Made by a program: the position numbers and the translations under genes
Shown here: positions 23,637 through 30,709 of the stretch, one piece after another
Layout: every line of letters begins with the position of its first letter
Numbering within the stretch: the first letter of the stretch is position 1
Source of the DNA: UBA509 sp038729325
GTDB lineage: Archaea > Thermoplasmatota > Thermoplasmata > Thermoplasmatales > Thermoplasmataceae
Assembly (NCBI GenBank): GCA_038729325.1
Contig: JAVYSG010000009.1
Span: 1 to 30,709 of the forward strand
Length of the DNA: 30,709 bases
Reading direction: 5' to 3'
The notes under the pieces: model-generated
What the model was told of the DNA's origin: nothing
What the model saw: the letters and a program-made list of their open reading frames with translations, nothing else
Database searches by the model: none

Positions 23637-24742
23637 TTATTCAATGTTTTTCTTAATATCCCTCAATTTCCGTTCCTTTGTATGCTCTGATTTCAACCGC
23701 CCAAGAGCATAATCAGATGTATCCACAAATTTAAGCAGGGAAGATAGCTCAGGATGAACCGAACTTACGGCCCCATACATTTCTGAGGCAATTNNNNNNN
23801 NNNNNNNNNNNNNNNNNNNNNNNNNNNNNNNNNNNNNNNNNNNNNNNNNNNNNNNNNNNNNNNNNNNNNNNNNNNNNNNNNNNNNNNNNNNNNCGGCTGA
23901 CTGCTGAAATCTGCCAGTTCCGACATGTAATTTATCAGTTTCATTCCATGATCGGAAAATGCGGATTTAAGAAGTTCGGGGAGCTCATTGCTGAGCTCAG
24001 TATAAAGCTCCGATGCAAGTTTTACCGCTTCCGGGAGACGAGTGCTTTGAAGTTTCTGGATGAGATGTATGAAGGATCGGCCATTGCCAGAAATACCAAT
24101 GTTGGTCAAAGTGGAGCCTGGAAGAAGAAACCTGAGATCATCTAGGGCTCTGGCTCTGACGGCAGAATTATAGGATTTTTCCATGGTCTTCCTATCCGTT
24201 TCACCGGCTTCGGATATCTTAACTGTGGAAGAACCCTCTGAAAAAAGTATATCACCCATTGGGTATTTTTTCTTAAAAAAAGTCTGTGCTGTTTCATAGT
24301 TCCGGGAATAAAAGTCGAACAGGTCGTTACAGTACTGCTCATAATCAGTCGCCGCTTCTCCCGTAACCCCCGCATTCCGTGCATCCATGAATGGATACTT
24401 ACCAGATGATTTTCTGTCATATCTGACATATCTGGACGATTTCTCAAGAAAGGACAGGCCGACTCGCAGTTCCTCCATAATTTTGCTTGTTATGTTGCTT
24501 ACATTCTGAACTGCAACCTGTGCAGTCACAAGTTCAGCAATGGATTCATCCCCATATTCAACAAATACCCTCCTGTAAAAATCTTCGCCTTTTTTCTCGT
24601 TTCCTGCGAATTCATTTCTGTAAACTTCCCTGATGTCAAGTTCAGAGGCACGGCTGTAACGTGAGAGAAGTGCCCCTCTGTCTATCATCCTATCAAGTTT
24701 GACCAGGAAAACATTTCTGTCAAAATTGGAAAATTCAGTCAC
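23637..24742 (-). CDS. thyX: ThyX-family (FAD-dependent) thymidylate synthase, interrupted by gap
   Basis: The N-terminal 283 residues form a ThyX fold, with GDESIAE (64-70) and LRVGLSFLEKSSRYVRYD (92-109), which aligns with the RHRxxSxNExSxRY signature but has L-R-V in place of R-H-R. The later NGRSFIHLIQKLQS is the usual substrate-binding end of the fold. An N gap follows. After it, a different frame from the nominal one reads on (IASEMYGAVSSVHPELSSLL, ending in DIKKNIE and a TAA at 23637-23639), so the stop near 23765 is an artefact of gap length. The family makes dTMP from dUMP with methylenetetrahydrofolate and NADPH. A two-domain archaeal ThyX, with the active motif hidden in the gap, would fit. 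The start is GTG at 24742. Confidence 0.8.
23794..23893. other. Assembly gap (100 N) with wrong reading-frame length
   Basis: Placeholder inside thyX. The coding frames on its two sides require a missing length of 3n+2, whereas 100 is 3n+1, so the stated length cannot be true for an intact gene. Confidence 0.85.
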
Positions 24743-24779
24743 AAAAATAGAATATGGGAATGTTGTAAAGAATGTTTGC

Positions 24780-25271
24780 TTATTCCTTAGCCGGAACGAA
24801 ATAGACGTCTGTAGGACTCATCTGAAGATTCCTCCGAAACCTTGCTTTTACCTTCATGCCGATCTTTATATCCTCCTGGTCAGCGCCGATGAGTCTGGCC
24901 ATGAAAAGAGAGTCCACCCCTTCAAATTCGACCATTATGAGGTTGAACGGCGTTTCGGGAAGGAATTTCTCGCTTCCGAAGTAACAGGTTGTATATGTAT
25001 GTACCCTTCCCTCATTGGGAAGTTCATACCAGTCAGTCTCAGAGCCACACATCATGCAGTGACCCCTTGGTGTTGCATAGGTGTAACCACACTTGCGGCA
25101 CTTGCTCCCCATAAGCTTCTTCTTCCCAAGTGCCCTGAAGAACTCTGAATCCTGAGCATAACTGTGTATGTAGTCAATTTCATAGTGGGACTTGACTATG
25201 AGCGGGTCAACATTGTATACTTCAGTCCCGTCCTGTGTCTCCGGCATTTTCGCATCATAATCTATCGTCAT
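24780..25271 (-). CDS. DUF35 OB-fold / zinc-ribbon protein, thiolase partner
   Basis: A 163-aa protein with the two DUF35 domains: a rubredoxin-like zinc ribbon (Cys58, Cys61, Cys72, Cys75) and a C-terminal acyl-CoA-binding OB fold (about 85-160). In archaea such proteins bridge acetoacetyl-CoA thiolase and HMG-CoA synthase at the head of the mevalonate pathway and shuttle the intermediate. Here the ATG overlaps the thiolase stop (ATGA), with GGAGG seven bases before it, so the two are made together. An HMG-CoA synthase gene is not adjacent in this window. The N-terminal ~40 residues form the helical extension usual for the family. Confidence 0.9.
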   Translation of the reverse strand: MTIDYDAKMPETQDGTEVYNVDPLIVKSHYEIDYIHSYAQDSEFFRALGKKKLMGSKCRKCGYTYATPRGHCMMCGSETDWYELPNEGRVHTYTTCYFGSEKFLPETPFNLIMVEFEGVDSLFMARLIGADQEDIKIGMKVKARFRRNLQMSPTDVYFVPAKE

Positions 25272-26530
25272 TTAACCGCCTCCATTACTGAAACTGTAAC
25301 ATAAGTACCGGTACCAGCATGGCTGTGAATGAGTCCACGCTTTGCATTCTTGACCTGCAATGTGTCGTCTTTGAAATGTTTCTTTATGGAATGCTGCAGC
25401 TGCCAGAACATAAACACTGACTGCATGATTCCTGTGGCTCCAACAGGGTGTCCTGAAGCCAGCAATCCTCCGGAAGGATTGACGGGAACTTTTCCGTTGA
25501 GTGCGGATTTGCCTTCCTCAACAAAAGATCCTCCTTCTCCATACTTGCATAATCCAAGGTCTTCATATGTCTGCACTTCCGATGATGTGTATGCATCGTG
25601 GAGTTCCACCAGGTCAATCTCGTTAAGTGGATCTGTGATTCCGGCTGCATCATAAGCCTCCTTTGCGGCGGTTCTGCCTGCCCTGAACGAGTGCACTCCT
25701 GGATATTTTAGATTGCGATAATCGGATTCCTTCTCGTTGGCCAGCAGAGGCACCTTCAGGAATGGCCTGTCTGACAGACGCATGGTATCTGTTCCGGTTC
25801 CTATACTCTTAACGAGAACAGGGTGGTCACTGAGTTCAAATGCCTTGTCCTCGGAAGCCAGAATAGCAACTGCTGCTCCGTCAGACATGGTGCACACATC
25901 AAGCCTTGTCAGAGGATATGACACCATTGGGGAATTTCTGACATCTTCCACAGTAAGCTTCATGGGGCTCTGCGCATATGGGTTGTGAATAGCGTTCCCA
26001 TGATTCTTAATTGATACCTTTGCAAGCTGCTCAACAGTAGTTCCGAACTCATGCATATGCCTCACAGCCATCATGGCATAATAGCCTGTGTAGAAACCAC
26101 CAACTGGATAGTCGAAATTTGTATCGCTTGCAAGTGCAATAAATTCATTGCCCTTCCATGTGTTCACATGAGACATGGTTTCAAACCCGTAGACCGCACA
26201 GACGTCCATTCTTCCCGATGCAACTTCCTCATAGCCTGACTGAAATGCCAGACCGCCTGTTGCTCCGCCGCCCTCAATCCTTTTGCTTGGTTTTGGAGTC
26301 AGACCAAGGTAATCCTGAACCATTATACCGGCCATCAACTGGCGCTGGAAATGATCGGAGAAATAAGACGCCACAGAGCCATCAATATCTTTCAGGTCCA
26401 GGTGTATATCATTCACAGCATAATCGAAAGCTTTCTTTACTCTTAACCTGAAGTCCATTTCCGGTGTTGCCTTTGAAAATTTTGTCACACCGCCGGACAC
26501 CATGTATACATTTTGTCCCTTGTGTTTCAT
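25268..26530 (-). CDS. Thiolase-superfamily protein (SCP2/archaeal type), cysteine position altered
   Basis: A 420-aa archaeal SCP2-type thiolase. The family would condense two acetyl-CoA or transfer acyl groups. Recognisable parts are the VELHDAYTSSEVQTYEDLG segment and NPSGGLLASGHPVGATG with the catalytic His. However, the nucleophile region, usually 'VE.AC.SGG', reads RIEGGGATGGLAF, giving Gly89 where the reactive Cys stands, and the C-terminal motif reads HSHAGTGTY without Cys. The protein may therefore be non-thiolytic, structural, or use another residue. The ATG at 26530, five bases after AGGT, is preferred over the TTG two codons earlier. The gene overlaps the DUF35 gene, and the thyX gene follows on the same strand. 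Confidence 0.85.
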   Translation of the reverse strand: MKHKGQNVYMVSGGVTKFSKATPEMDFRLRVKKAFDYAVNDIHLDLKDIDGSVASYFSDHFQRQLMAGIMVQDYLGLTPKPSKRIEGGGATGGLAFQSGYEEVASGRMDVCAVYGFETMSHVNTWKGNEFIALASDTNFDYPVGGFYTGYYAMMAVRHMHEFGTTVEQLAKVSIKNHGNAIHNPYAQSPMKLTVEDVRNSPMVSYPLTRLDVCTMSDGAAVAILASEDKAFELSDHPVLVKSIGTGTDTMRLSDRPFLKVPLLANEKESDYRNLKYPGVHSFRAGRTAAKEAYDAAGITDPLNEIDLVELHDAYTSSEVQTYEDLGLCKYGEGGSFVEEGKSALNGKVPVNPSGGLLASGHPVGATGIMQSVFMFWQLQHSIKKHFKDDTLQVKNAKRGLIHSHAGTGTYVTVSVMEAVK

Positions 26531-26640
26531 AATCAACCTGCTTCCCGATAGGTCAATTTCTAATTAAATTTACTCTTCTGATATATCGGTCAGAATTGCA
26601 AACATATTTGAGTATTCTTGATCTGTGGTAGCGCATTAAG

Positions 26641-27483
26641 ATGAAACTCATAGTGATTGGCGGATCAGGGTATATTGGAAGCAACATTGCTCTAAACATG
26701 CATGCAGATGCAGTTGCATACTACTCCAGGTCGCGGAATAAGGAACTCGACTCAAAGGGTGTTCAGTGGATTGAGGGCAACATTATGGATGCACAAAAGG
26801 TGTCGGAAGCCGTGAAGGACTTTGATACCGTTGTCGACGCTGCTGGTGTGGATAGTGAGAGAAACCAGAAATTTTTCGACGTTCACGTTACCGGAATAAA
26901 GAACATTGTTGAACCCCTGCTGAAATATGATACGGGACAGCGGCTTATACACATCTCCTCAATAAACGTCTATTACGGGCAGACCGACTATCTCAGATCG
27001 AAGGGAATTGCAGAGGATAATGCAGCCAGAGTCAAGAATCATCTCAACGTAAGACCATCTGTTGTATTTGGCAACAATGATCGGTTCGTGCCAAGGCTTT
27101 TCAAACTCGCAGCTGATTCTCCGTCAAAATTACCGGGAGAGGGGAACATCTCGCCTGTTCACATCCTTGATCTCATCAAAGTGATAGAGTCAGCAAAGGA
27201 TCTGAAAGGCGCAGTAGATGTGAGTTCCAGGGAAAAGATCTCATTTGCAGAAGCCGTAAATCTTGTTAGGGAGAAGAATGGCATGTCCCCCGTGAAGATA
27301 GTAGAAAAGGGAATGGGATACAACAGCGCTGTGGAAAAGGTGAAGGAAACCAGAATTTTCGAGGATTATGAGATAGACCGTTACCTCATGAATCTGTATA
27401 GGGAAAACACATATATTGACAGATTCGTAAAGGAACCTGTTCTTTTCTCTAACTATTTACGGCAGACAGGTCTCAAAGCATGA
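26641..27483 (+). CDS. NAD(P)-binding epimerase-like (atypical SDR) protein
   Basis: A 280-aa extended/atypical short-chain dehydrogenase. The Rossmann motif is GGSGYIGS (7-14), a VDAAG segment lies at 65-69, and a candidate Tyr117-x3-Lys121 pair follows the SSINVYYG stretch. The PVHILDLIKVIE segment near 175 is typical of sugar-nucleotide epimerases and of NDUFA9-like proteins. Substrate and reaction are unknown: a nucleoside-diphosphate-sugar epimerase, an NAD-dependent reductase or a complex-I-associated protein are all possible. Divergent from the thiolase gene across about 110 bp. Its last 11 bp overlap the end of the convergent 159-aa gene. ATG at 26641 begins directly with the Rossmann strand. 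Confidence 0.8.
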   Translation: MKLIVIGGSGYIGSNIALNMHADAVAYYSRSRNKELDSKGVQWIEGNIMDAQKVSEAVKDFDTVVDAAGVDSERNQKFFDVHVTGIKNIVEPLLKYDTGQRLIHISSINVYYGQTDYLRSKGIAEDNAARVKNHLNVRPSVVFGNNDRFVPRLFKLAADSPSKLPGEGNISPVHILDLIKVIESAKDLKGAVDVSSREKISFAEAVNLVREKNGMSPVKIVEKGMGYNSAVEKVKETRIFEDYEIDRYLMNLYRENTYIDRFVKEPVLFSNYLRQTGLKA

Positions 27484-27952
27484 CGTGTCCTATTGCTTCC
27501 CTGTAAACAAATGTTGCGAGTTTCCCAAGATATTTTATGAGATACTCCGGTACCTCCATTGAGAACTCTGGATCCTCAACGCATTTTACGAGATTTGCAA
27601 GTGCATTGTTAATATGCGCAGAACTGTTTAGGAGATGTGCAGCGCGCCTGTCTCCCTGACTCATTTTTTCTTTCAGGTCCAGCCATACTTCATCGGCATG
27701 GTTAAGCATTTTTCTCTGCTGGTCAGGCAACTTTGATTCAGGATCGGCCATCATCTGATTCAATGTGTCAAGCATGTCGAGAAGCTCCCTGGTAGCCTGC
27801 AGCCTGACACCCTCGGCTATGGCAAGACCCAGTTCAGCCTGCGCCATTCGCATCTCTGTCTGATAGTAAAAAACAGGATGCTGCCTCGGCAGTGTCTGTC
27901 CATTATATTCGCATATGGCAGTTTTGGGGTCTTCCTCTTCATTATCCGGCAT
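27473..27952 (-). CDS. Uncharacterised helical protein beside tRNA-Gln
   Basis: A 159-aa protein, not recognised. After a short acidic N-terminus (PDNEEEDPKTAICEYNGQ) it is almost wholly alpha-helical, with regular amphipathic stretches (EMRMAQAELGLAIAEGVRLQ; ATRELLDMLDTLNQMM) and a middle rich in His/Asn (AAHLLNSSAHINNALANLV). This resembles four-helix or HEPN-like bundles in look only; no RxxxxH motif is seen. The ATG at 27952 is preferred over a GTG three codons upstream; only 20 bp separate it from the tRNA-Gln gene upstream on the same strand. Its 3' end overlaps the epimerase-like gene's 3' end by 11 bp. Confidence 0.65.
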   Translation of the reverse strand: MPDNEEEDPKTAICEYNGQTLPRQHPVFYYQTEMRMAQAELGLAIAEGVRLQATRELLDMLDTLNQMMADPESKLPDQQRKMLNHADEVWLDLKEKMSQGDRRAAHLLNSSAHINNALANLVKCVEDPEFSMEVPEYLIKYLGKLATFVYREAIGHVML

Positions 27953-27972
27953 CAAATGCACATCCAGAATAG

Positions 27973-28045
27973 TAGCCCCGAGCAGATTCGAACTGCTGTC
28001 AACGGGTCCAGAGCCCGCTATGCTTGGCCTCTACACCACGGGGCT
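27973..28045 (-). tRNA. tRNA-Gln (anticodon CTG)
   Basis: Cloverleaf on the minus strand. The acceptor is AGCCCCG with CGGGGCT, fully paired. The anticodon stem is GCGGG/CCCGT around the loop CTCTGGA (anticodon CTG, reading CAG), and the T arm contains GTTCGAATC. Discriminator A, no encoded CCA, no intron. Archaea usually charge tRNA-Gln indirectly by GatDE amidation, which is family knowledge not tested here. Confidence 0.93.
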
Positions 28046-28071
28046 TCGGTCAAGCGATGTAATAGGCATTT

Positions 28072-28512
28072 TTAACTCTTTGCCTTCGATGTTAAAGATC
28101 GAAGCAATGTCTGGCTGAATCCTATAAAGCCAAATGCCAGAAGCCAGAATATCGCCATACCAAAAGTATAAACTGCTAATTTCGTAGATAGGTAAAAAAC
28201 CCCTGAAATTCCAGCACCAAGGATACACAATGAATTCAGTCCTAGAAGAACCAGGAGAATATGTTTCTGCCTTGTGGCTATGCCAGTAGCAAGAGCATAA
28301 AGGCTTATCACGAATGTGAATGCGCCCAGGAAAATATGAAAGACTAGAACTGGAAAATGCACTGACTGAAGAAGCACTCCTGAAATCGAGGTGCCTTCTG
28401 AAATGTAAAATGAACTGACATAAATTCCTGCAACGAACTGGATGCCCAGCAATGCGGTCATCAGTGTCAGGAGCACTGCGATCTTTGAATTTCCTGATCC
28501 TTTGTGATGCAA
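28072..28512 (-). CDS. Four-helix membrane protein, unknown
   Basis: A protein of about 146 aa with four clear hydrophobic helices: KIAVLLTLMTALLGIQFVAG, a segment from SVHFPVLVFHIFLGAFTFV, LVLLGLNSLCILGAGISG and FGMAIFWLLAFGFIGF. The tail is short and basic. His residues in helix 2 and the overall size are reminiscent of small cytochrome- or DoxX-like proteins, but no family is clear. The start is uncertain. A TTG at 28512 lies about 27 nt after an ATATTTAATA box and follows AGGGG. The longest frame (GTG at 28608) would overlap the divergent neighbour by 45 bp and is less likely; a TTG at 28533 is another candidate. Confidence 0.6.
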   Translation of the reverse strand: MHHKGSGNSKIAVLLTLMTALLGIQFVAGIYVSSFYISEGTSISGVLLQSVHFPVLVFHIFLGAFTFVISLYALATGIATRQKHILLVLLGLNSLCILGAGISGVFYLSTKLAVYTFGMAIFWLLAFGFIGFSQTLLRSLTSKAKS

Positions 28513-28563
28513 CAGACCCCTTAAGATGCGCAATATTAAATATCTTGGTAAATATGAAGAAAG

Positions 28564-28950
28564 GTGAAGAACTGGAGTGGACACATCTATTTCGCTGATG
28601 AATTTCACTGGAAGGATCTGGAAAAAGCCTTTCCTGAAATATGGGATATAATAGCTGGTGAGACTAAACAGAACCAGGAGGAGGCACAGTACGACCAGAT
28701 AACACTGGAACTCAACCTTGCGGAGATAAGGAAGGATAAGAAACCTATTGGCTACATCAAGGATGGGGCAAAATATAAATGGGTGTTTCCGGAAGACCGG
28801 AAAGAGATGATCATCTACAGGGGTGGGCCTTCTGAGGAGATCAGGGATATAGTGGAATCCGTTGCAAAAATCCTGAAAAACAAGAAAATTAAGTTCCAGG
28901 TTGATTACGACAAAATGCTACTTTACGAGATAAGGAAGAGAAGAAAGTAA
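28564..28950 (+). CDS. Uncharacterised charged cytosolic protein
   Basis: A 128-aa protein that I cannot assign. The start is GTG (an in-frame TGA lies just before it), giving the N-terminus MKNWSGHIYFADEFHWKDLE. The sequence alternates strands and helices, with a basic end (YEIRKRRK), an alpha/beta look and no cysteines, no membrane segment and no recognised motif. The regular coding pattern and basic C-terminus make it more than a chance ORF. About 55 bp separate it from the winged-helix regulator, which has its own TATA box. A nucleic-acid-binding role is only a guess from charge. Confidence 0.55.
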   Translation: MKNWSGHIYFADEFHWKDLEKAFPEIWDIIAGETKQNQEEAQYDQITLELNLAEIRKDKKPIGYIKDGAKYKWVFPEDRKEMIIYRGGPSEEIRDIVESVAKILKNKKIKFQVDYDKMLLYEIRKRRK

Positions 28951-28976
28951 GCAGGAATTATCTTTTTCAGGTAATA

Positions 28977-28986
28977 ATTATATCTT
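28977..28986 (+). promoter_or_regulatory. TATA box of the winged-helix regulator / Trm56 unit
   Basis: AATTATATCT is centred 25 nt before the ATG at 29006, as in leaderless archaeal genes. TTAGGT just before the ATG could still act as a weak Shine-Dalgarno sequence in longer transcripts. Confidence 0.5.
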
Positions 28987-29005
28987 ATCCGGCTATTAGG
29001 TATGG

Positions 29006-29509
29006 ATGGTCAGCAGAATCAAAGTAGTTAATGACGTAGGCGAACTTGTTTCAATTTTTCATGCCGCTGACAGTGATACAAAAAGGCGGTTACTTCTCGA
29101 TCTTTCTACCGGCTGGATAACAATGCCTGTCATAGAGCAGAAATATGGGAATGAAGGCAAAAAAGCACTGCTCTACCTGGATAAAATAAAGCTGATTGAA
29201 AGCCAGTGGATGACCGGAGAAAATGGTCCGGAAAAGGCATTTCATACTTATTACACAAATGTCCAGATCAATCTTCTGGGAAGCATGAGTGATCTGGCTG
29301 ATATAATCTACGCTACCACACTTACAGATCAGCAACTCATGGATTTTGAGGATCAGATTGCAGGAATGATTACTGATCCGGAAGGGGTCTTCATTGGTGA
29401 TGTATCTGAAAAACTTAACATTTCACAGGCCCTTCTGCGCGGTATTGTGAAGAGGTCAAGCATGCTTCAGATCAAGGGATACAAGATTGCGAAGGTCAAC
29501 ACCGCGTAA
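29006..29509 (+). CDS. ArsR-like winged-helix DNA-binding protein
   Basis: A 167-aa protein looking like the archaeal ArsR/winged-helix group. An N-terminal helix-turn-helix spans about residues 22-65 (SDTKRRLLLDLSTGWITMPV, then a recognition-like helix in GKKALLYLDKIKLIESQW), with a beta wing around EKAFHTYYTN. The middle is a helical dimerisation region, and a second helix-turn-helix-like segment lies near 135-160 (GDVSEKLNISQALLRGIVKR). The regulatory target and ligand are unknown; no metal-binding cysteines are present, so it is not a metal sensor of the ArsR type. It lies 18 bp upstream of the Trm56-HD gene on the same strand and may be co-transcribed with it. Confidence 0.75.
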   Translation: MVSRIKVVNDVGELVSIFHAADSDTKRRLLLDLSTGWITMPVIEQKYGNEGKKALLYLDKIKLIESQWMTGENGPEKAFHTYYTNVQINLLGSMSDLADIIYATTLTDQQLMDFEDQIAGMITDPEGVFIGDVSEKLNISQALLRGIVKRSSMLQIKGYKIAKVNTA

Positions 29510-29527
29510 TTCGGATCCGGGTTACCC

Positions 29528-30556
29528 ATGATTACAGTCCTGAGGATAAATCACCGCCCTTACAGGGACAAGAGGATTACCACACATGTTGCCCTTACTG
29601 CAAGGGCCCTTGGAGCAGGTGCCATAGTTGTCGACACCGAAGATGAAGAACTAAGGGATGCGGTGAATTCGGTCACCCGTAATTTTGGTGGGAACTTTGT
29701 AATAGAAACCGGAAAGAATCCAATGAAGTTCCTGAAATCATTCAACGGGATCAAGATTCACCTGACAATGTACGGCATATCGATAGATGAATGCATAGGG
29801 GAAATAAGGGAGAAAGGCCTGCACAGCGATGTAGTTGTGGTTGTTGGGGCCAGCAAGGTTCCATTTGAATTTTATGAAATGAGCGATTATAATGTATCGG
29901 TTTCGAATCAGCCCATAAGCGAAGTATCGGCGCTTGCAATATTCCTGGACCGTTACTACCAGGGCAAGGAGTTAAACGCAGAATTTGACGGAAGAATGCA
30001 TGTTGTTCCCACTGCCAGGGGAAAAACCGTAAAAATAATTCCTGACGAAAGAGAGTGCCTGAACATCCTCAATTCAGCTGGCGCTGATGAAAGGATAACC
30101 TCCCACTGTATTTCTGTTACCGGGCTGGCTGTCAAGATGGCAGAACTGGCCCATGCAAATTTAGACCTCGTGAGAGCAGGAGCTTTACTCCATGATATTG
30201 GAAGGACCAGGGTTAATGGAATCGAACATGCCGTTACCGGTGCAGATATTCTCCGGGGACTTGGAAATATTGATGATCGAGTGATTCTTATTGTGGAAAG
30301 ACACACCGGGGCAGGCATTCCAGCAGATGAGGCTGAGAAACTGGGACTTGGGTTTAAAGACCTGATGCCAGTGACTCTTGAGGAAAAAATAGTTGCTCAT
30401 GCTGACAATCTTTACTCTGGAACAAGAAGAACGTCTCTGGCTGAGGTTATAGAAAAATACAGGAAAAAAGGTCTTGATAAAGCGGCAGAGAGAATAGTGA
30501 ACCTTCACAGAGAATTATCGGTTGCCTGCGGAGTTGACATCGACAGCATCCAGTGA
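29528..30556 (+). CDS. trm56: tRNA 2'-O-methyltransferase Trm56 fused to an HD-domain phosphohydrolase
   Basis: A 342-aa two-domain protein. Residues 1-170 are archaeal Trm56, the SPOUT enzyme that 2'-O-methylates C56 of tRNA: LRINHRPYRDKRITTHVALT (5-24), HLTMYG (78-83), VVGASKVPFEFYEMSDYNVS (105-124) and the knot segment NQPISEVSALAIFLDRYY (127-144, Ile for the usual His). Residues 180-342 are an HD-type metal phosphohydrolase: His193, His222-Asp223 (LLHDIGRT), His234, His259 (ERHTGAGIP) and Asp293 (AHADN). Stand-alone Trm56 is usually 170-200 aa, so the fusion is complete and both active sites look intact. The HD domain could act on RNA ends or nucleotides (inference). The tRNA-Asn gene follows. 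Confidence 0.9.
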   Translation: MITVLRINHRPYRDKRITTHVALTARALGAGAIVVDTEDEELRDAVNSVTRNFGGNFVIETGKNPMKFLKSFNGIKIHLTMYGISIDECIGEIREKGLHSDVVVVVGASKVPFEFYEMSDYNVSVSNQPISEVSALAIFLDRYYQGKELNAEFDGRMHVVPTARGKTVKIIPDERECLNILNSAGADERITSHCISVTGLAVKMAELAHANLDLVRAGALLHDIGRTRVNGIEHAVTGADILRGLGNIDDRVILIVERHTGAGIPADEAEKLGLGFKDLMPVTLEEKIVAHADNLYSGTRRTSLAEVIEKYRKKGLDKAAERIVNLHRELSVACGVDIDSIQ

Positions 30557-30600
30557 ATACGAAAAGATTAAGAGAACTGAAAAGCTTTCCGTATGCCTTT

Positions 30601-30673
30601 GCCGTTGTAGCTTAGCTGGTAGAGCACTCGGCTGTTAACCGAGCGGTCGTCGGTTCGAATCCGACCAGCGGCG
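30601..30673 (+). tRNA. tRNA-Asn (anticodon GTT)
   Basis: Cloverleaf: acceptor GCCGTTG with CAGCGGC (one G-U), D arm with AGCTGGTAGAGC, anticodon stem CTCGG/CCGAG around CTGTTAA (anticodon GTT), T arm GTCGG-TTCGAAT-CCGAC, discriminator G. No CCA encoded and no intron. Confidence 0.95.
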
Positions 30674-30709
30674 TATCTCCATTTTTGGTTGACAGCGGCA
30701 TTATTTCCT

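Noticed and set aside
23765..23793. Stop codon for thyX at 23765-23767
   Set aside because: It is reached only if the N gap is exactly 100 bases. Another frame continues for 50 codons of protein-like sequence to 23637.
27900..28100. tRNA-Gln as an integration site of a mobile element
   Set aside because: No integrase, no duplicated tRNA 3' end and no base-composition shift seen nearby.
1..30709. CRISPR arrays, insertion sequences, toxin-antitoxin pairs or other defence systems
   Set aside because: No regular short repeats, transposase motifs, terminal inverted repeats or known defence proteins were seen on either strand.

Overview
The window looks like a draft scaffold from a thermoacidophilic euryarchaeon of the Thermoplasmatales (Thermoplasma / Ferroplasma / Cuniculiplasma relatives). 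The evidence is a thermosome subunit with strong Thermoplasma-like sequence, archaeal ribosomal protein L10e, hypusine-type aIF5A, exosome Csl4, an LSm protein, archaeosine synthase ArcS, tRNA methyltransferase Trm56, a DUF35/thiolase pair, a thioredoxin reductase lacking the NADPH motif (as reported for T. acidophilum), and TATA boxes about 25-35 nt before many starts. Four runs of exactly 100 N (11255-11354, 18156-18255, 21522-21621, 23794-23893) are scaffold gaps. At least two of them clearly do not represent the true distance.

Layout. 1-2000: zinc-ribbon membrane protein, then (minus) an MFS transporter behind a 53-aa AbrB-like regulator. 2080-3522: rpl10e and an APH-family kinase. 3543-6139 (minus): mtaD, eif5A and speB, a polyamine/hypusine/methylthioadenosine neighbourhood in which speB starts inside eif5A. 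6456-13129 (minus): a tightly packed six-gene operon running from a large secreted, sequon-rich protein through two uncharacterised proteins to a MoxR ATPase, a DUF58 protein and a multi-pass membrane protein. This is the most system-like part of the window. 13241-15906: arcS, divergent from a csl4 / 53-aa coiled-coil / lsm operon, so an RNA-processing block. 16080-16881: one-Cys peroxiredoxin and tRNA-His.

17173-21502 (minus): METTL5-like methyltransferase, a small unknown, ornithine carbamoyltransferase (cut by a gap), sucD, sucC and trxB, all co-directional. 21622-23545: fragment of a small membrane protein converging on the thermosome gene. 23637-26530 (minus): thiolase, DUF35 protein and ThyX (cut by a gap). 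26641-30673: NAD(P)-binding epimerase-like protein, an unknown helical protein, tRNA-Gln, a four-helix membrane protein, an unknown cytosolic protein, a winged-helix regulator, a Trm56-HD fusion and tRNA-Asn.

Most of the region is chromosomal housekeeping. I see no insertion sequence, prophage, CRISPR array or integrase. The points most worth a second look are the MoxR/DUF58 surface operon, the Trm56-HD fusion, the thiolase whose nucleophilic cysteine position is glycine, the ThyX whose true C-terminus is hidden by a wrong-length gap, the NADPH-motif-less thioredoxin reductase, and two genes of about 53 codons.
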